Notes: a model not told the origin generated them from the sequence alone. A DNA stretch of 64,000 bases from Kappaphycus alvarezii (GCA_002205965.3 NADL03000498.1:372001-436000), one strand, 5' to 3'; numbered from the stretch's first letter, positions 10,492 through 23,639 are shown. Numbers and translations: made by a program.

Positions 10492-10850
10492 GGTAAATCA
10501 TCGGGAGAAGAGATATTCAGAACCAGTTACCCCAAGAAGGAGGTGTTGCAAGCGACAAAAGTGCTACCGTGGTATAGTTGAACGAATAAAAAGGAGTGTA
10601 TATGGAAGACAGTTGAAAGGGCTACAAGTAAGTATGGAAGGAGCAAGGTATACCACTGATGCTCTGTGACCAGCGTAGGAAAAAGGTTTCCTGGGTCTGG
10701 AGTTGACTCTCAACTTCCTACTACTCGGGACTTGGCTTGAAGTTGTCTGCCAACTTGCTTGACCTCCACAAGAGGAAACAGTTTACTCAGCTTTATAGAC
10801 TTTTTGGCGAACTCTAAAGTCTCAAAAAAAAATACTAAGAACCATAAAAT
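10492..10850 (-). repeat. dispersed repeat R1, copy 1
   Basis: About 360 bp. Its reverse complement matches 46285-46647 along the whole length, for example GTCAAGCAAGTTGGCAGACA, CAGAGCATCAGTGGTA and TATACCACGGTAGCAC. A diverged third copy is at about 28110-28290, sharing GTTGCAAG-GACAAAA-TGCTA and GGTATACCACT-TGCTC. At 10492 it abuts Copia RNase H sequence and at 46647 it ends next to other DNA. The shared break at GATTTACC therefore marks a true element end. No coding frame is conserved. A short non-autonomous transposon or solo LTR is most likely. Confidence 0.8.
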
Positions 10851-11905
10851 GCGTCAATTGAAATCGTGTGAACGAGAAAGACTAGCAGCAGATACTATCA
10901 GGATAATTATCTAAATTCTTCCCTTAATATCTTAGTCTTCTACATCAGAGCCAAACACCAGGGGAGCAGGCCTAACGGAGAAATTTCCTTTCTCCTTCCT
11001 GACTTTTTCAGTACTTGGAAGCTTATGAAAAAACGTTGTTAACGGGCAATGGTGATGAGTAATGGCTTTAGGGTCTTCTGCAGCGAAGAAGAGCCTGAAG
11101 TTTACTGATCGGGAGAGGGATCGTGTTAGTAAGGAACTTAGTAGTATCCCACATAGAATGAGAGGCGTTGAAAGGATCTATGGGCAATTGGTTTGATCAT
11201 TGGAGCTACGGAAATTTCAAATTCTTGTTATTTAAAAGAATGAGCAGACACTGCATATAATCCTAACCAACGATAATATGGACCAAAGGAAGGTATTTAA
11301 GCGTTAAAGGTATTATGCAAAATTCTTGAGACAACTGGAGTTAATAATGTTGATCTCACTTTATGCATACCAATTTCAAAAAAGTCATGAACGTTCTTTT
11401 CCGAAAATGCCATATACCTTTTACTATTTAAACCAAGATTTTTCAGAGATACGCCGTATCCAAGATATTTGATCTATATATATGATCTTGAAATTTTTAA
11501 AGAACGAATCGAGGAAACGTTTCGGAGCATCGTCCAATTGAAATTAATATTAATTCTGCTAAAAACAGAAGCATGGATATAATGAAAAATCACCAAATGC
11601 ATTTAGAATCGACACTGATGCATTCAGCATCGCAGTTCAAGACTAAATCTCACTAAAAAACCGGCAGGACGTTGAGCACAACATAGGTGCACGAGAAGCT
11701 AGTTTTAGTGGATCCTCTGGAGCTGTTCTCTCGTTGCACATGGTTTTGAGCCGATTTGAAGGACTGGTATTTGAAAAGGAAATACCCAAGCATCAATAAC
11801 TACAACTTATCCATAACTGATTCTCCGGCACAGCCTGCGAATGTTTCTTTCCTACATTCGCAATCAATGTAGTTCTTCCGAAAACTGTTTTAATCTCTTC
11901 AAGAA
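10851..11905. other. spacer, R4 fragment only
   Basis: No gene is supportable. CCAAACACCAGGGGAGC at 10951-10967 resembles the start of R4. The remainder is AT-rich with stops in all frames. Confidence 0.5.
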
Positions 11906-14900
11906 ATGATTTACCTCAAAACAGAAACACTCCCAAACACTCACGTACCAAAAGAGGCTTATATTTGCTGGGATCAAATCCGAGAAGCAATGCCAGATAT
12001 GGAAGCATTGAAAACAGACCATTTACGAATTTTGGAGTACATGCCATGGTGTGGCCCTTCATACCAAGGATTGCACCAGGATTTCCATATGTCTTCCCTT
12101 TTAAGAGATATTGTCGATAGAGATAAATGAGCGGAATATGTTCTTACCGCATGCTTCAAGAAAATCGTTGGGGATAGGATGTAACCAATATAATTTGTAT
12201 AGAACGTCATCGAAGCCCAATTGAACCGCTGGGAAGAAACATATACTCAAAAAGCATTCATTTTATTAATGCCACAAATCGCGGACCACGTCATCGACGC
12301 ACCCCAACTGAACTTATTGCACTAAAGGCTAATAATATTTGCCTCCGATGCGAAAAGGCTAGACATTGACAGAACAAGTGAAACTAGAAATCCAAGTCGA
12401 TGACAGAAATTACATGATATAGAATCCATGAACGCGGAGGGAACAACAAGGTTTCTGTCGAAGTTCTATTCACATTAGCTGTTGATGGTGACGCCTACGA
12501 ATAGTATCTGGAGATTGTGGCTCTCAAAAAACTACCTGCACTGATGAGAATACTGCCGAGACAATGTCGGTGCAAGAATATGGAGACTCTGAAGTGGTGA
12601 CCAATATTGAAAAGACTTTTGATGAGCTAATCATTTCCACTAATTCTACTGCCAATGAAAGTACATAAACCGGTACTAAAGAAGGCCATGAATGCTCTGG
12701 GTTTTGACTGCAAATGTATATATCTTGGAAGATGCATTCGAAAATCAGACGATCAGTACTCCACGCACAGCTACCCCTCACTTGATACGTCGGTCGCAAG
12801 TTTTTTCACGTATCACTGGACGCATACACAAGATCTCTCTACAAAAACAACCTTAGAAATCTCAATTCTTAATATACCGGCCAACATGCATTACTTAACC
12901 AACCGACTGCGGTATTCGAGTAGACTCAAGAAAATTCGAACCCGCAATTTGAAGGGATCTGCGTGGAAATTGGAGTACCATGTTCTATTATTAGTTTGCC
13001 TCAAGCAAATGCACACTTTGGGGCAGTTGGAATCAAAATGTAAACCAAAATCATCCGAGAACTCGTATGCTATTCACACACATCATATGTACGATGCTAA
13101 CCCATCGTACAAAAGCAATTGATCGGATGCGTATTATATTCCCTATCGGAAACAGCCCATTGAAAATTTCCGTTGGCATTGTACCTGGGAACGTACCTCT
13201 ACTCATTGGCCTAGAAAATATGGAATTATCCAGGATTCAACCCTTAGTAGTGGAAACGGTAGTACAGACTCTACGAGATTTATGAAAATTAAGTTTCATA
13301 AAAAAACATGGGCATTTATATTTCTGTTGATCCCTGTCTAATTTTAGAATGTTTTACACTACAACCGAACTTGAGCGGCTACACCGACATCTAGTTAACC
13401 CGTCTGCTGGGAAACTATATGAACTGCTTCGTCGAGCCAACCCAAATAATCTCCCGAGCAACAGAATGAATGTTCCAGAAGAAATATCCAAGTCCTGTGA
13501 GATCTGTACACGTTATTTATCAAGACAAATACCTTCTCAGATTCGAGATGCAGACAATTTTTGAATTCAATCATCGCATTACTCTCGATATAATATACCT
13601 CAAAAGCCATCAGCAGGGAGAAAATGTAAGACCTTCCCTCCATATTAATGAAGCTGGTACCAGGTTTAGTTCCGCGGCATTTTTGATTATTTGCGACACT
13701 AACAAAATTTTTGAATACTTTCATCAAGGTTTACACCTCCAAGTAAATTGGTTACCAGGAATCTATGCTCACTGATCAAGGTTCTGTGTTTCTTTCGAAG
13801 TAATGTGATTACAAATGCGAGCCGACAGGTGTTAATCCAGCCTCAAATGGCACAGAAAGATATGACTCTTTTGGATATTAGACAGAAAAACATTCCACTT
13901 TACGCACTACATACGAGAAAGTTCTCTGGGATCGGCCTCGGTTGCCTTAGGATATCATATTGGCTAAATTTGCGGAAGCCATGAACAACACAGTTGGTCC
14001 CCACGGTATGTTGTCGTCGTTTCTTGTTTCTGCCGTCCTACCTAAGCAAACCATTGTATCCACCAAAGAATTCTTAATTCAGCGAATGAGAATGCGAGCA
14101 GCGCAAGTGGCCAGATATGAGTAAAATAAACTTTTTTAAATCTCTAATTCACCGGAGCATCCGGTCAATATTCCACTGGACTGCAAATCATATCTACCAG
14201 CTTGGTGATTTCGCCTACGTTTATAAAGATGATTTGAAGTACTCCACGGGCCTACACCAAATTGAATCAATTGGTAAAAAGTGCGCTCGTTTACACCTTG
14301 GTGAAAGAACAGGTCTTTGATCATTTGGTATGTCGCAACTACAGTCCTCACCAGTCGAAAAGCATCCTAACTCTGATGATCAGTTGTTAGAAGCCAACTA
14401 ATCATGCAATATCATATATGTAGAAATAATTGACCCTGGAGATCCACGGAGAGTCAGTGCGATGAACTAAAGCGCAAATAAATTCTTGGTTTAGTGGTTC
14501 GCGGGAAGTTTCGCATTTTAATGGCTGAAGAAGCTGGAAGAACTCCAAAAATACTTATCTCAAGCATAATTCCCTCAATTTTTGTACTCTTTATTAAGAA
14601 AAGTGAATAAGGCTCGTATGTCTTTAAAGTACGGGTCGTTCTTGGCGGGTATAGAGATATTGAAAAGAATTCAACACCTAAAATATCCGCCAATCCTCTA
14701 CAAGACTCTCACTAGCACTTATAACCATCTTTGGTTTTGATTTCTGGTCCCTTTAATGTGGAAAATGCCTACTTACACTCTGCGTTTGGCATAACGGAAA
14801 ATATTCGTCAATGTTGAATGTATTTACCTTGCACCCGGGGTGATCCTACAAGTCATTCGCCCGCTGTATGGCCTCACAGACAATGGAGATTATCGGTGCT

Positions 14901-15830
14901 ATAAAAACACCAAGTTTCACATTTTAAGCTTAGGATGAAGCGAAGATCTTTTTATTTTGCCTTATTCTTTACAATGCTATGTAAAAGGTTTTTTACTCTG
15001 TCTGAATCATACATGGATGTTATTTTGCAGGCTGGTGCCCCGTATCAAAAGAAGCGAATAGAAGAGATACTTGCTAAATAACTATATATAAAGATGTCTG
15101 ACACAGAGAGGTTTACATGTATTGGGTTGGACTGAGATATTTCGGAGAAAACCGAACGTCGACTTTCACAAGCCCAGTACATCAACACACAACTTTCTCT
15201 TCATACTGGGGCATACTTTACTAACTCTAGATCTGTTCGTGATAACTTGCCATGCTTTGTGTGTACACGTCCATATTTTGCGTGCGCTGTGTCCTTTGCC
15301 GCTCAGATCACAGAATATAGCCACACAAAGGAAGAAAATCGCAAAATGAACTCAATAATCAGATATTTGAACAAAGTAATGTATTTGAAACTTCCCTTTC
15401 CGAAACTAGATGAGGCATCACTCCCCCTTCTTGTCTACACTTAATAATCTCACAAAATGAACCTGATGGTAATGTTCAACTTGATTTGATCATACCATTG
15501 GCAGATCCCTCTAGTCGCTGCGCAATTATTCATTTTTTTCATGCAATTCTCAAATTGTTCCCCCATCCAGTGTGGTTGGAGAGACTCCTCCTTTCGTTGA
15601 TTGTTTCGACCCTGCATTATTGATTACACATGATTTCTGGAGAATTATAGTCTAAAGATTTCCCTATTAATGTTTACTGACGGTAAGCAAGTTTTAGATG
15701 TTTTAACCCGATCGAGGTTCACAGATGAGCACTGACTTATGGTAGATATCACAGCCGCAAGAGAAACATAATGTATCTGGAATATTTCTTTTCTCCTAGA
15801 ATCATCGTTCGACTTGGGCACCAGAAAGTA
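11906..15830 (+). mobile_element. Ty1/Copia retrotransposon fossil
   Basis: Parts appear in normal Copia order on the plus strand. A gag-like region (about 11.9-12.4 kb) ends in a knuckle-like NNICLRCEKA. A protease end around 13.1-13.3 kb has VPLLIGLENMEL. The GAG-pre-integrase block TELERLHRHL with CEICTRY lies at 13.35-13.5 kb, followed by integrase with FNHRITLDIIYL. A later pol linker near 14.2 kb has GDFAYVYKDD. The RT block LAPGVILQVIRPLYGL is near 14.83 kb, and the RNase H block GKQVLDVLTRSRF is near 15.67 kb. The copy is heavily decayed, with many breaks, and is much older than the 44-52 kb element. LTRs and target duplications are not identifiable by eye. Confidence 0.88.
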
Positions 15831-17149
15831 GGAAAAACTTTATGCAGTCCTGTAAAGTTTGACAAAGGAAACTTGGAAGATACTCAGTGAATCTAATCCT
15901 TAAAATATTAATTCAACATATCAGACCCTATTACTTCCCTTAAGACATATGCGGACTTCTCATCTTCCTCCTATTCGGACTTTTCCGGGGGCTACCCTTT
16001 TTCCATCACGTAGGACAGCTCGGGGGCCACTCAACCCTCGAAGCACTCTCCTGCCTTACTACATTCCTCCTTCAAGCCCCCCGTACCGATTATTGGTCTC
16101 CGCTCTCCACCAGTGACTAGAAAAGAGGTAGCTCAAACGTTTACTGGTTTGGCGAAAAATGTAGTCCTCTACCTCTTTTAGACCAGAAGTAAATAAAGGA
16201 GAAAAGAAGATGCGACGAGGGTGACAGGTTTTGGAAATAAAGCGAGAAAGGGTAGTTCATGCATGATGGCTTCCAACTGGGGTGTGATTTGTCGATTTTT
16301 TTTGTTGGAGAGATATGGATAAAATTTAAGCGGCGTACGACTTGTTTAAATAGCGCCCATAGTGTCAGATTTATAGGTCTGTTGAATGAAAAAAGTAGGC
16401 AAAAATCGGTCTTCTAGCGAGATTTACTGAAAACAGCCTTAAGAACGGCGATTAATAGCGAAATCATGTGTAGAAATATTGATAATGGAAAAAGATATTT
16501 AAGGGCGAAGAAGATTGAATAAATGTAGAGGACTAAAAGAAATACCATCAAAAGTGGAGGAAATCGTTGATAAAGAGAAACAAGAAAAAAGGAGAGTATA
16601 AAAACATGTAAATGTTGTCGCCTACAAGAAAAAAATGTGGGCGGAAAAACAAAGGAAAAGGGAGTGAAGAGAGAAACGTAAGGAGATGGAGCTTCTGGTC
16701 ATCAAGATAAGACCTCTAGTTTCTCGCTTAACATGCAACCTCGGTCCAGATGGACGTCCCGCCCAGTCATTACTCCTCTGTTTCTTCTTCAAATATCCGT
16801 AGTCTGTTTTCGGTAATATAAGGTCTGTCGAATAAATAAGGGATTAGTCAATTGCGAATATGGTGCTCTAATAAATATTTTCTCGTAATGGGTACTTCAT
16901 TTCGATTTATGGCTTCAAATACAGCCTTTTATTATTGCAAGGTGTGATCAAGTATATTCTTCTTCATTAACATATCAAATTCTTCACATAGTAAAATACT
17001 ATATAAGGTACCCAAACTTGTACCGCAGATCTTGGAGGAACGGACGGTCAAAGGAGAAGAATGCACGCATCAACGTAATACATCGGTGTATGACAATTTC
17101 GCTTTGAGCAGCGACCGGAAGCAGAAACAAACTCTCACAATAGAATGAA
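15831..17149. other. pyrimidine-rich then purine-rich spacer
   Basis: After the Copia fossil comes a CT-rich stretch (about 15.95-16.13 kb) and then a long purine-rich stretch (about 16.2-16.7 kb, many GAAAAGAAG-type words). No coding or RNA feature is recognised. The strand asymmetry could mark an old promoter or UTR, or an LTR remnant. Confidence 0.4.
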
Positions 17150-17286
17150 TTGATCGTCCTTGCAGCTTTGTCTAATGTCGCGAAGCCGAGTAAAAAACCT
17201 TTTCCTAGCGACAATGTGTTGTATATAGGTGTACCGTGGGGTTATAAAAGCGTGGATAGAAGCTTCCCCGGACAGAGGTTCGATAT

Positions 17287-17740
17287 CACCTCTGACGGTG
17301 TTTGGGAATGCGCGCTGCTCCATCAGAGAATGCCTGCGGCCCGTCCTCCAGTGGAACACAGCTTCAACCAGCGCTTATCAAGATTGTGTGGAGAGATTGG
17401 CGAGCTGGAGGAACTCTTCGTGGGCATGAGGGAAGCATGTAAGGATTTGAAGAAGACTGGGAGCGCAGATAAAGCTATCCTGGAGGAGAGGGACGAAGAG
17501 AAGGAGCGTCTTGATCGTAAGCTAGTCAATACATCACTACACCAGGAGCGCAGAAACAGTATGGTATTGCGAGTGTAGAATTAGACCGAGAACGACTTAT
17601 TTTCGAGCGCGGCAGTTATGAGGAAGAACTAGAGAAGTGCGAGCGCGACCGTGCGAAGCGTAGGGAAGAACGAGAGGCTGCGCTAAAACTAGAACTATAG
17701 AAGTTCAAGCTTATGATGGACGTTTTCATGAACAAGTAAA
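17287..17740 (+). pseudogene. coiled-coil protein gene remnant
   Basis: The frame entering at 17287 (FDITSDGVWECALLHQRMP) runs through LCGEIGELEELFVGMREACK and EERDEEKERLDRKL to a stop near 17578. A second frame then takes over from about 17579: VELDRERLIFERGSYEEEL, KCERDRAKRREEREAAL, and after one in-frame stop KFKLMMDVFMNK. The Glu/Arg/Lys-rich heptad-like pattern predicts a long coiled coil. The ending KFKLMMDV resembles the C-terminal coil of fungal Myb/SANT-like proteins, often transposon-associated, but this is only a resemblance. I infer one gene broken by at least one frameshift near 17.57 kb and one stop near 17.70 kb. No promoter was assigned. Confidence 0.45.
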
Positions 17741-19019
17741 ACTGCCATTTTGGCCTCCTTGCCAACCAAGTTATGAAATTAAAATACTTTTATTCCTCCG
17801 AGACGTCCCAGATGTCCGCTTGCGCGGGTTTCCTATGGAACTGCGGAGAAATTAAGCCGAATGCGAGCTTGAAGGCTTTCAGTACTCCTTTGCCGCGTGC
17901 TCGCGAAGTGAAAGAGATTTGCAAAGTCCTTGTGGGTATGATAGTCCTTTAGAGAGGGGTAATACAGTTGAAGTACTTACTAGTCTAATTGCCGTGGCCA
18001 AAGTGTCGAAATTTCGCTAGTAGTATGGAATTTAAAAACAATAAACCTACAGGGGATTTACACACTTTCAGCTTGCGTTTGGAGTCCAGCTTCAAATAGT
18101 ACAGCTTTATCTCTTTGAAAATTTACTAGACCGTTATGCGACAGGAAGACATAGCCTCTCTCAAAGAACTTCGTACTGCACTAAAATTGCTACCCTGATG
18201 TGGCACCTCCAGAAACCAACGGCAATTATATCCTGAGTTCCCTTAAATGGATTCACGGCTTCCAGTTTGCTTGTAGATTCTTCCACTAATCTAAATTTCT
18301 CACGGCACAGACAATTTTGTTTCCGATATACCGGGTGTTGGGTTTTAGGCCCACACCAGGTATCCGCTGGTTGAACTGTTGTTTTCGGTCTGGTCGGGTT
18401 GGTCGAGGCCCGAACATTCCACGGCAAAGTTTTATATAGACTCTACCCATTTCTGAAAACCCCTAAAACAGTACTGCAATAAGATATTTTGATTAAGAGG
18501 TGACCAATACAGTGGTGAAATCGCTGGTTTGCCTCCGTGTCATGGCCCGTAATGTAGTCAAACAGTAATTTAGTCGTTAAAATTTGTGCACACGTGCCTT
18601 GCAATGCTGTCCACAGTTTTTCACCACAACAAGTGGCTTTTTAAAAATTCTGCAATGAAAATTCCGTAATGCATATCTGTAATGGTTTTACACATGTCTT
18701 ACAAGTGATTGCAATATTCTGTTAAGCGTACACCCACAAATATCAATTATAACTCCACTAAGGTGAAGAATGGAAGCTGTAGATAAAAATGGTGGCTGTC
18801 CCTGCGTTCTCATTAAGGTCACTTTCGTTCTAAGTTGATTACTGCCTATTGACTCCTTCGGAACTGGATGTTATAGGGGCGGCTTCCGTACAAGACATTT
18901 ACTGAAATTCCCGAAATAGTGACATCATACAGGGCTTTGGTAAAGAAAAAGAGTTGATCAGAGGTCTTTTATTCTTTTTAATGTTGAAGAATGGCAAGAA
19001 CAATTAACGTGAAGTGCGA
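17741..19019. other. spacer, nothing recognised
   Basis: A minus-strand frame of 88 codons at 18161-18427 has mixed composition but no family motif. Otherwise I see only stop-rich DNA. Confidence 0.5.
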
Positions 19020-19069
19020 ACCAGAAAAGATATCAATCATTTATCACGAACTCAACGAGAGGTAGTATC

Positions 19070-19240
19070 GTGCTTGTGGCAGTCTTGACCCTTGGAAATT
19101 GGCAGCCAGATGCATGCGCAATGCTAAATTTCATACCAGGGAGCGTAAAAGGGAGGGCAATGGAGACCGATGGAAAAGTTGAGGAAAGCTTCAAAAATGG
19201 ACATTTCTGTGTACAGTACTCAACTTCGCAGCTAGCCAGC
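19070..19240 (+). pseudogene. LINE C-terminal fragment, family L-a
   Basis: The peptide MLVAVLTLGNWQPDACAMLN followed by GRAMET parallels LVPVSIGSLGCWHPDAYAVI and AVREMES at 26.8 kb. The reading then enters the common tail CAGCTAGCCAGCTGGC-TTTT, matching family L-a 3' ends at 4265, 7895 and 26960. This is the end of a non-LTR retrotransposon polyprotein, past the reverse transcriptase. It is strongly 5'-truncated and diverged, so an old insertion. Confidence 0.6.
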
Positions 19241-19300
19241 TGGCTTTTTTCAACTTTATATTCTATGCACCGGACGACTACCTTACAAAAGGAAATCTAA

Positions 19301-22300
19301 TTGCCGGCTTGCTTTTTATGCAACACCGGACGGTCAGCACGCAAATAATCCTAAAATAAAAGCGATAAAATGTGTACTGTACATATCTAACTGAGGTCCA
19401 AGGTCCATCTGATCTAGGGAATATCGGGCACGTGGGATCAGCTATAAATGATCGCATTGAGAAAAAGTTATCTAAAGTTCCAGCTGCAAGAACTTGTGAA
19501 AAAATTTCCCTATCTGATCTGGCTAGAATCAGTTCCCTTATACCTGTCCCCTGTGCCCAATTGACGGCGAGAAAGAGAATGGTGTACGAGAATAGATAGG
19601 GCAAATTATGCAGGAGGCCAAACCCATTTATATGGACCGAGACGAAGCGACAAGCTTCCTGATCATAAAGGTAAACTTCGATGCATTTCGAGCATTTTCT
19701 CTGGCGGTTCACCTGGCGATGTACCTCCGCTTAAAATCAAGCAGAAATCTTAAATGAGACCGCTCAGTATCAAACTGCGTAACTGTTACTTTTATCAGCG
19801 GGAATTTTTGAAACGCATGGTCATATATCTTTACAAACATGTAATGACTTATCTAAAATCTAAAAACTTTGGCCAGCGCTTTACTCTTATTTAGAAGCCT
19901 GTTAATGCTTTTTTCACTGTTTACCTATTTATCGCGTATGCACACAAAGTCACACTTGAATTATTTATGTCAAATTTCATACAAGAGTTGCAACTGGTCG
20001 AAAGGTCAAAATTCAATGCTACATTCGATGTTTCCTAAAGTAAATGGTATTTTCGACTTGGTATCGGAAATTAGTGGTGCTAGTCTTTCATAAGTGAGAA
20101 GTGAGTAACCAAGGACAGCATGTACACACCTACTCGCGTACTTCACATAAAAACCAATACTATTACTAATTTTTAGTTGACGCTGGCGCTGGTAATACCA
20201 GGGGCACCTGTGGGGTGTTTAGCGCACAAAAGAAAATCAATAGTTGGACTGTTGTTTGATGCTTCGGGTAAACAGGCCGAAGCATCAGACTAGTGTTTAT
20301 ATTGAGAAAGTACTCAAAACTAGCAGAGATGAATTGTAAGCAAACGGTACTGATTCAAAGGTATTTTAGAAAAAGCGACCCTAGAGGTATCAAACTACAA
20401 GACTCTGAAGGCTCATGTAGCAGACATCAGTGATACTGACAGCACTAAACATAATGGCTAAGTCACATTGGTCCAAATGGCAAGGAGACATTAAGTATTT
20501 GCTGATTGGGGTCCGAAATGTTTCGAGAACTACGCGAGATAGCCACGATGGCTCCATGTAATTGGCTTGAGACAAAGTTGTATGATCTTATGTTTAGATT
20601 GGTGCGTGGGTACAGTACACAAGGTGCATCGATGTCTTCTTACAGTATAAATCCTTGGTACAGATTACTGGAGGGATATTGTAAGGGTATTTGTGGCATT
20701 TTGTAAGCACAATCGCTACAGATCCATGGCTACAAATTCTTTTTTGCTTGGGTGATAATTTAGAAGTCACGAAAATTAAGATAGTTTGCTTATTTTTATT
20801 CAAAATCTTTTCGAGATTTTCGTCAGAAAAAAACAAATGATTGCAGCCTGCCAAGTGCAAAATTCACTGCTAATCTGTTACAAGATGTATACATGGTATC
20901 TAAAGCACATGTTTCCGGTTCCATTCACGCTAAAGTGAAGTTATTTGGTATATGAAACGACCTAAACCTGTATAAGAACTTCTGCAGTACTTCCACGAGC
21001 TATAATGGATGAAAAATTTCGTTCCCAATTTTTTTTGATATTCTAAAGCCATTACATTTGTTGTTGGAACAATGTTTTAATTTTGCATGTGTGCACACAA
21101 AGCGCGCGACCGCAGATATACATATACATACCATAGGTCGGGTCGAAAATAAAGCTACATTTTTGTAGCCTGCAAAACAATAATGGAAGGAGTAGTAACA
21201 ATAGTGGATCGAGATGTGGGGAAATATTCTATGTTTCTTCTGACCTTTTGGCATTTTCAATTGTGGAATCATCGCTTGAGTAAGTCACAGAGATCTTCAC
21301 TTTATACATCTTCATTTTTGATCCACTCCTAATAGTTTCGGACCTTAGTGAGGCATATATTCGTAAAATGCTTCGCAAGGTCGTTCTTCTTTTGGTTTAT
21401 AGCTAAATAATCATCCAGAACATCGGCAAATATAGTGCAAAAACCGATCTACTGATAAGCTGATCTAACCTGCCGACAGATTGGTGCCTCTCTGGACACC
21501 CATTTTTCGTAAATCTTGGGATCCGGCTCTAAATGGCCGCCTGGAGAATTTCTTGCTGCCATCTGGCAAAAACGTCATAGTCACCGAGTTCGTGTCCGTT
21601 TTTTCGAGGGACTTTGGAGAAAACACTCTAACGCAGAAATTATTTAGCTATGCATGTATATCACTTTCCATGCTGTTTCAACAGGACATCACGGCATATT
21701 AACATATTAAGTTTTCAGGACAATAATGGAACGGTCCGCTCGTTCCTTTCGCAGATCATGTATAGACTTCCTTTTTAAAGTTAAAGGGGTGAGATTGCTC
21801 TGTTTTTAGTCCCACTTTTAATGGGATAAAACCCAATGATGCTCTCCAGTCCGACAATATTCAGCTCGAGTCCAGCGCAATGGGGTCAAAATATGGTGTT
21901 TTTGGTTCAAGACTATCATTCTAGATTATTTTGGCTTTATTGATTCCCAAATGAAGCCACTCGGAACTTTGGTACTGAAAAAATTGATTATTATGCGGCC
22001 TTTTGAGTTTCTAAAGCGCTTATGTGTGATAGCTCAACCCATTTTCGAAACGATACTGTGCTTTACATCCCAAAATGTCTACTTATGAGGCATAAATTCT
22101 CGTTAATGCATTTCGCATGGTCTAGTGACACCCTAGAACTTCTTGGAAAGTAAATAGCCCATGTATGTCGATCAAATTTTTCTGAGCTTTGGATCAGATT
22201 CAACGAATGGTCTGACAATTTTTCGGTCACGTATAGCGCCTTGAATGTTAACACGTCATCAGAATGTTTTAAAAAGGCTTCAATGACTTATTTTATGGCT

Positions 22301-23414
22301 CAGATCCTACTTTATCAATTTCTACTTTTTTAGCTCTGCAGACTCTTCTAATTTGATTCTGTGTGACCCTCACCAAAGAAAGACCCTGGACATAAGTTTT
22401 TTCTCCTGTGGAAATTTATAGTCTACTACGGATAGTACAATAGTCTCTCTAGGAATATCGCATTGCAGGGTGAAGAGTTGATTCTGGAAGATCCGTGCCG
22501 AACTTAAAAATGGATTTTTATGTATTACTTGTCTGATCTGATTTCTTTTCTGAAGAGAAACTACGCCTAGGCTGACATCGATGGAGAAGGATTTAGAATA
22601 CATAATCGAAGTAAGGTTACATATTGCAATACCTTAGAAATAGAGTTAAAGAATACCATATTGCTCACCTCAAGTTCTACAGGGACAAATACTTGGAGAA
22701 AAGAGTTATACTTCCGCATGTATTACATTCGGAAACTGGAATGTCTTTTTCGAGTATCGCATGCAGCATAGGAAACGATGAAGGACTTAAGGTTATCTTG
22801 TATTGAAAGGAGCTCTTGCATTCACAGAAATCTGCTCAACTACTCAACGCAACTACAACCATGTAAAAGAATACATACCGCAATATCTACTACTCTTGCT
22901 TTCCAGGAAGAAAACTTCTCAATACCTCTCAAATAATTCAGGCTGTTCGATTCGTCGAGCTGTGGAGAAAGTATTGTAGGGACTCTGAGGCTCCATGATA
23001 TCATGTTTTCGGAACAACAACTGTTCCAGAGACGGAAGGGCAGCTGAGGATTGTCGAGGTACAGTAAAAGCAATTAACTAATCAAAATGTAAGGGTAGCC
23101 GGGATTTTCACTGTCGATCGCTGCAAACATTAAGTTCACTGAAGTTTTAAAATGTCATCCATTGATTGGTTGCATTTTACACCCATCATTATCTGTAATA
23201 CACATGAATGGAAATATTTTGGAGGTAATGACAGGATGATGGGAATAAAATGGGCGCCCTCCAGTCTGCGTACGTAAGATAAATCAGAACGTCACAGTAA
23301 ACGAACAAGCTATCTATCATCCACCCAAAACTCCAATATTTTCCTCGAATTCTTCGAGATCATGAGCCGTCACAAGTTTTCAGGTAATTTTTAGTAGATT
23401 TGGAGATATTCAGG
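19301..23414. other. long gene-poor spacer
   Basis: About 4 kb with only scattered short frames on both strands. None has recognisable motifs, codon structure or conserved neighbours. No repeats shared with the rest of the window were noticed. Confidence 0.55.
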
Positions 23415-23636
23415 TCGTTATTATTTCTCCTTAGACTTTCTATAAAGCTGTAAAAGAGCGTTTAATCCAATTTTACTGCGCTCTCAATTCGTTAATATTC
23501 CTCCTTAGACTCTCTATACAGCTGTAACAGAGCATGTAATCCAGTTTTACTTCCCTCTAAATTCGTTATTATTCCTCCTTAGACTCTCTACAAAGCTATA
23601 ACAGAGCTCGTAATCCAATTTTACTGCCCTCCTGGG
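23415..23636 (+). repeat. 74-bp tandem repeat, three units
   Basis: Units begin at 23415, 23489 and 23563, exactly 74 bp apart. Shared words are TCGTTATTATTCCTCC, TTAGACTCTCTA, AGCTGTAACAGAGC and GTAATCCAATTTTACTGCCC. Units differ by scattered substitutions and no indels, so the array is old but length-conserved. Each unit could fold locally (AGAGCG facing CGCTCT in unit 1). It is not coding in any frame that I can see. Confidence 0.9.
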
Positions 23637-23639
23637 AAT

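Noticed and set aside
20390-22806. Several frames of 60-90 codons on both strands as small genes.
   Set aside because: Composition is AT-driven, no motif or promoter is shared, and their lengths are expected by chance in this much sequence.
23415-23636. CRISPR-like array.
   Set aside because: The units are directly joined 74-bp tandem copies without unique spacers, in a eukaryotic context.
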